A stretch of 17,059 bases of DNA. It comes from Halovenus sp. GTDB taxonomy: Archaea; Halobacteriota; Halobacteria; Halobacteriales; Haloarculaceae. The stretch covers positions 1 to 17,059 of the forward strand of contig JAQCNR010000020.1 of the NCBI GenBank assembly GCA_028274925.1, read 5' to 3'. Below, one piece after another: positions 15,733 through 17,059 of the stretch; the first letter of the stretch is position 1; each line of letters opens with the position of its first letter. The translations under genes were made by a program, and so were the position numbers. The notes beneath the pieces were generated by a model. It saw nothing but the letters and a program-made list of their open reading frames with translations, was not told the origin of the DNA and searched no databases.

Positions 15733-15773
15733 TTAACCAACAGCCGACAGTGTATGGTCGGTGTGTTGGTTAA
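15733..15773. promoter_or_regulatory. 41-bp interrupted palindrome upstream of the amidase promoter, candidate operator
   Basis: TTAACCAACA (15733-15742) pairs perfectly with TGTTGGTTAA (15764-15773), and a nested CCGAC (15744-15748) pairs with GTCGG (15757-15761). The near edge is 18 nt upstream of the TATA box as read for the amidase gene, where haloarchaeal activators bind. A recombination or attachment site is an alternative. Confidence 0.55.
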
Positions 15774-15828
15774 GATTCTACGGAAGCACTGCAAACTGTG
15801 CGTGGAGAGGGTCCAAGATCGAATAAAG

Positions 15829-15880
15829 TATAATTACAAGATATAGTTATCGAGTATAGCTATGCAGTATAGCTACTTCA
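15829..15880 (+). repeat. Iteron block A: four direct repeats of 13 bp
   Basis: Units begin at 15829, 15842, 15855 and 15868: TATAATTACAAGA, TATAGTTATCGAG, TATAGCTATGCAG and TATAGCTACTTCA. The TATAG start recurs with exact 13-bp spacing. Exact phasing without spacers marks protein-binding iterons, not CRISPR. Confidence 0.75.
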
Positions 15881-15961
15881 GCCTGGGAGACTAGCGATGT
15901 AGCCGTTACGTGACCGTTCGTCGAGTCGGCTGGCGACGAGATATACCGGATGACTACACTA

Positions 15962-16039
15962 TGTAGCGATTCGGTATAGCCACAAATCATACCTGATCGG
16001 TATAGTCAAGCAATATAGGTCAGCGGTATAGCTATACTA
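15962..16039 (+). repeat. Iteron block B: six direct repeats of 13 bp ahead of the parA remnant
   Basis: Units start at 15962, 15975, 15988, 16001, 16014 and 16027 (TGTAGCGATTCGG, TATAGCCACAAAT, CATACCTGATCGG, TATAGTCAAGCAA, TATAGGTCAGCGG, TATAGCTATACTA). Four of the six start TATAG and the others keep the period with base changes. The block ends 54 nt before ATG 16094. The likely role is binding of a partition or replication protein. Confidence 0.75.
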
Positions 16040-16093
16040 AATAACTATATTGTCTGACTCATCTTTATGATGCATCAAAATGAATCAACAGTT

Positions 16094-16180
16094 ATGATGG
16101 CATACACGGTCTACAGTGAAGCGGGCGGCGTAGGGAAGACGACGATAGCCGCGAATCTTGCCCTTGCGATCATGAAAGAC
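16094..16180 (+). pseudogene. ParA/Soj/MinD-type ATPase, 5' fragment only
   Basis: MMAYTVYSEAGGVGKTTIAANLALAI matches the N-terminus of haloarchaeal ParA-type partition ATPases, with the deviant Walker A GGVGKTT. After about 28 codons, where VLVIDxDPQ should follow, the frame enters sequence that is antisense to a channel gene (junction between ~16167 and 16183). The rest of the gene (normally ~250-300 residues) is missing. ATG 16094 or 16097 is the likely start; ATG 16067 upstream is in frame but precedes family similarity. An intact ParA moves DNA in chromosome or plasmid partition; this remnant cannot. Confidence 0.75.
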
Positions 16181-16603
16181 GATCCAGGGGATGATCGTGA
16201 TTGCGAGGATCAATCCGACCGACGTGACGGCCTGTCCCAGGCGTGTCTGTGTGACGACGTTGCCGAAGCCAGTCGTCGTCAGCGCGACGACAGAGTAGTA
16301 GAACGCATCGCCAAAGTGCTGAAACTGTGGATTCACGCCCATCTCGAGCTCGTAGACGAATCCGGCGTGCAGATTCAGGATGATCGTGATGGCCGTCATC
16401 GCTTCCGCCACGACAACCTGTCTGGCTGTTAGTGCGTAGTTGAACACGCGCTTGTTTTCCAGCCCCAATCGCAGGAACCGGAACACCCGCAGAATCTGGA
16501 TGCTCCGCAGCACGGCCAGTTGCCCGGCCGTGGGCACCAGGAAAATCATCAGCGCAGGGATGATCGCCAAGAGGTCCGCAATCGAGTACCCGCTTTGGTT
16601 CAC
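16176..16603 (-). pseudogene. Voltage-gated ion-channel (K+ channel-like) gene fragment
   Basis: The open frame encodes the middle of a six-helix channel. It begins within S3 (YSIADLLAIIP), has an S4 voltage sensor with spaced arginines (LRSIQILRVFRFLRLG), S5, a pore helix and selectivity filter ALTTTGFGN, and S6 ending LAITIIPW. Relatives begin with S1-S2 and continue beyond IPWQ into a cytoplasmic tail; both are absent. After IPW the frame reads the complement of the parA fragment. The first codon available is GTG 16603 but the frame is open further upstream without family similarity. TGFG for TGYG in the filter is a known variant in this subgroup. It is almost certainly non-functional, brought in by rearrangement. 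Confidence 0.75.
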
Positions 16604-16647
16604 AGTTACCCCACGAGCTGATACGCTTCCAGACGTGTGGGGTAACT
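16604..16647. promoter_or_regulatory. 11-bp inverted repeat flush with a start codon
   Basis: AGTTACCCCAC (16604-16614) and GTGGGGTAACT (16637-16647) are perfect inverted copies with 22 nt between them. The right arm touches ATG 16648 and the left arm begins where channel similarity ends. It may be an operator for self-repression of the small gene, a 5' hairpin, or a relic of recombination. Confidence 0.6.
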
Positions 16648-16866
16648 ATGACAGGAGATGCTCCCGGAAAACCGCCGGCTCCAGACCTTCCGAAGTACCT
16701 CCGCGAGCCGCTTGAGAAACAGCCCCCAGAACGGCTCGAGACTGTGGCGACGTACGCGAGTGAGTTCGCTGAGTGGAAACAGGAGCAGCGGGAGGCGGAA
16801 TTGCAACGACGACGAGGCGAGGACGCGGAGTTCCGGCTCTCGAATCCCCCAGAACTGGGCCTGTGA
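16648..16866 (+). CDS. Small acidic haloarchaeal hypothetical protein (72 aa)
   Basis: The protein reads MTGDAPGKPPAPDLPKYLRE, then PLEKQPPERLETVATYASEFAEWKQE, then a Glu/Arg-rich helix. The LPKYLREPLEKQxPERLxxVAxYA pattern resembles the N-terminus of a small haloarchaeal hypothetical family that, as I recall it, is often near mobile or plasmid genes and continues into a YYYLQWREGD-type domain. That domain is absent here, so the gene may be truncated. The helical part (~20-60) could form a coiled coil. It lies just after the parA/channel scramble, so it may once have been the downstream partner of parA; this is inference. No function can be assigned. Confidence 0.6.
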   Translation: MTGDAPGKPPAPDLPKYLREPLEKQPPERLETVATYASEFAEWKQEQREAELQRRRGEDAEFRLSNPPELGL

Positions 16867-16893
16867 CGGTAGTTTCTCCGGCATGCTGTAAGT

Positions 16894-16909
16894 AAATCCC
16901 AGTGGATTT
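16894..16909. other. Small hairpin AAATCC-CAGT-GGATTT
   Basis: A 6-bp perfect stem with a 4-nt loop 28 nt after the small gene's stop. It could be a weak transcript-end signal; nothing else supports a role. Confidence 0.25.
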
Positions 16910-16966
16910 GCCCCCGGGTCGGGCCCAGATAACGTCGATTTCGACACCGTGGGGTCTGACTCTGGT

Positions 16967-17059
16967 ATGGTCGATTCTGGTGGAGACCGGTCTCCGTACT
17001 TCGATATCAACATCACGAAAGTCGCGAACACGGGCTACTTTCGACGGTATGGTGACGAG
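16967..17059 (+). CDS. Unrecognised ORF start, runs off the window (31 codons visible)
   Basis: From ATG 16967 (MVDSGGDRSPYFDINITKVANTGYF...) the frame stays open to the window edge. GTG 16949 is an alternative start; an in-frame TAA at 16889 limits it upstream. Codon composition looks haloarchaeal. No family is recognised, and the evidence is only an open frame, so it may not be a gene. Confidence 0.35.
   Translation, partial: MVDSGGDRSPYFDINITKVANTGYFRRYGDE

Larger units (their letters stand above)
15683..16066. other. Intergenic region holding the amidase promoter, a palindrome and iterons
   Basis: No coding frame is credible. From left to right it holds the amidase TATA box, a 41-bp interrupted palindrome, a first block of four 13-bp repeats, an unrepeated stretch (~15881-15961), and a second block of six 13-bp repeats that runs up to the parA remnant. 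It becomes visibly AT-rich from about 15820. Confidence 0.7.

Noticed and set aside
15829..16039. CRISPR array
   Set aside because: Repeats are only 13 bp, directly abutting with no spacers, and degenerate; no cas genes nearby.
9397..16177. Shared GATCATGAAAG at ~9400 and ~16168 as a recombination footprint
   Set aside because: Only 11 bp; matches of that length are expected by chance in a 17-kb window.

Overview
The window is haloarchaeal chromosome or megaplasmid DNA. The proteins are acidic and rich in Asp and Glu. A Tat-type lipobox signal, ISH-type transposase remains and TATA boxes lying about 25 nt from start codons (leaderless messages) all fit. I cannot name the genus.

Left edge (1-1182): the 3' end of an IS1595-family transposase, then a dead medium-chain dehydrogenase gene (in-frame TGA plus loss of its 3' part next to the IS), then a 300-nt gap.

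Centre (1183-15682): an 11-gene catabolic island for peptides or N-substituted amino acids. On the plus strand are an enolase-superfamily epimerase/cycloisomerase, an Asp/Glu/hydantoin-type racemase and a tightly coupled dppB-dppC-dppD-dppF importer operon. On the minus strand are an Xaa-Pro-dipeptidase-like amidohydrolase, a second racemase paralogue and a Tat-lipoprotein peptide-binding protein. A cytoplasmic M28-like peptidase follows on the plus strand, then an M19 dipeptidase and an N-carbamoyl-L-amino-acid-hydrolase-type M20 amidase on the minus strand. The likely logic is that the lipoprotein captures a peptide-like solute, DppBCDF imports it, the hydrolases cleave it, and the racemases and epimerase correct stereochemistry. 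The exact substrate is not readable from sequence. Peptides containing D-residues, or N-carbamoyl/hydantoin derivatives, would fit. The binding-protein and second-racemase promoters share a spaced motif, which suggests co-regulation.

Right edge (15683-17059): a 41-bp interrupted palindrome behind the amidase promoter, then two arrays of 13-bp TATAG-type iterons, then a decayed locus. There the first ~28 codons of a ParA-type ATPase run directly into a reversed fragment of a voltage-gated K+-channel-like gene. A small acidic ORF follows whose ATG abuts an 11-bp inverted repeat, and then the start of an unrecognised ORF that leaves the window. The iterons next to a ParA remnant look like an old partition or replication site and are the most unusual non-coding signal here.
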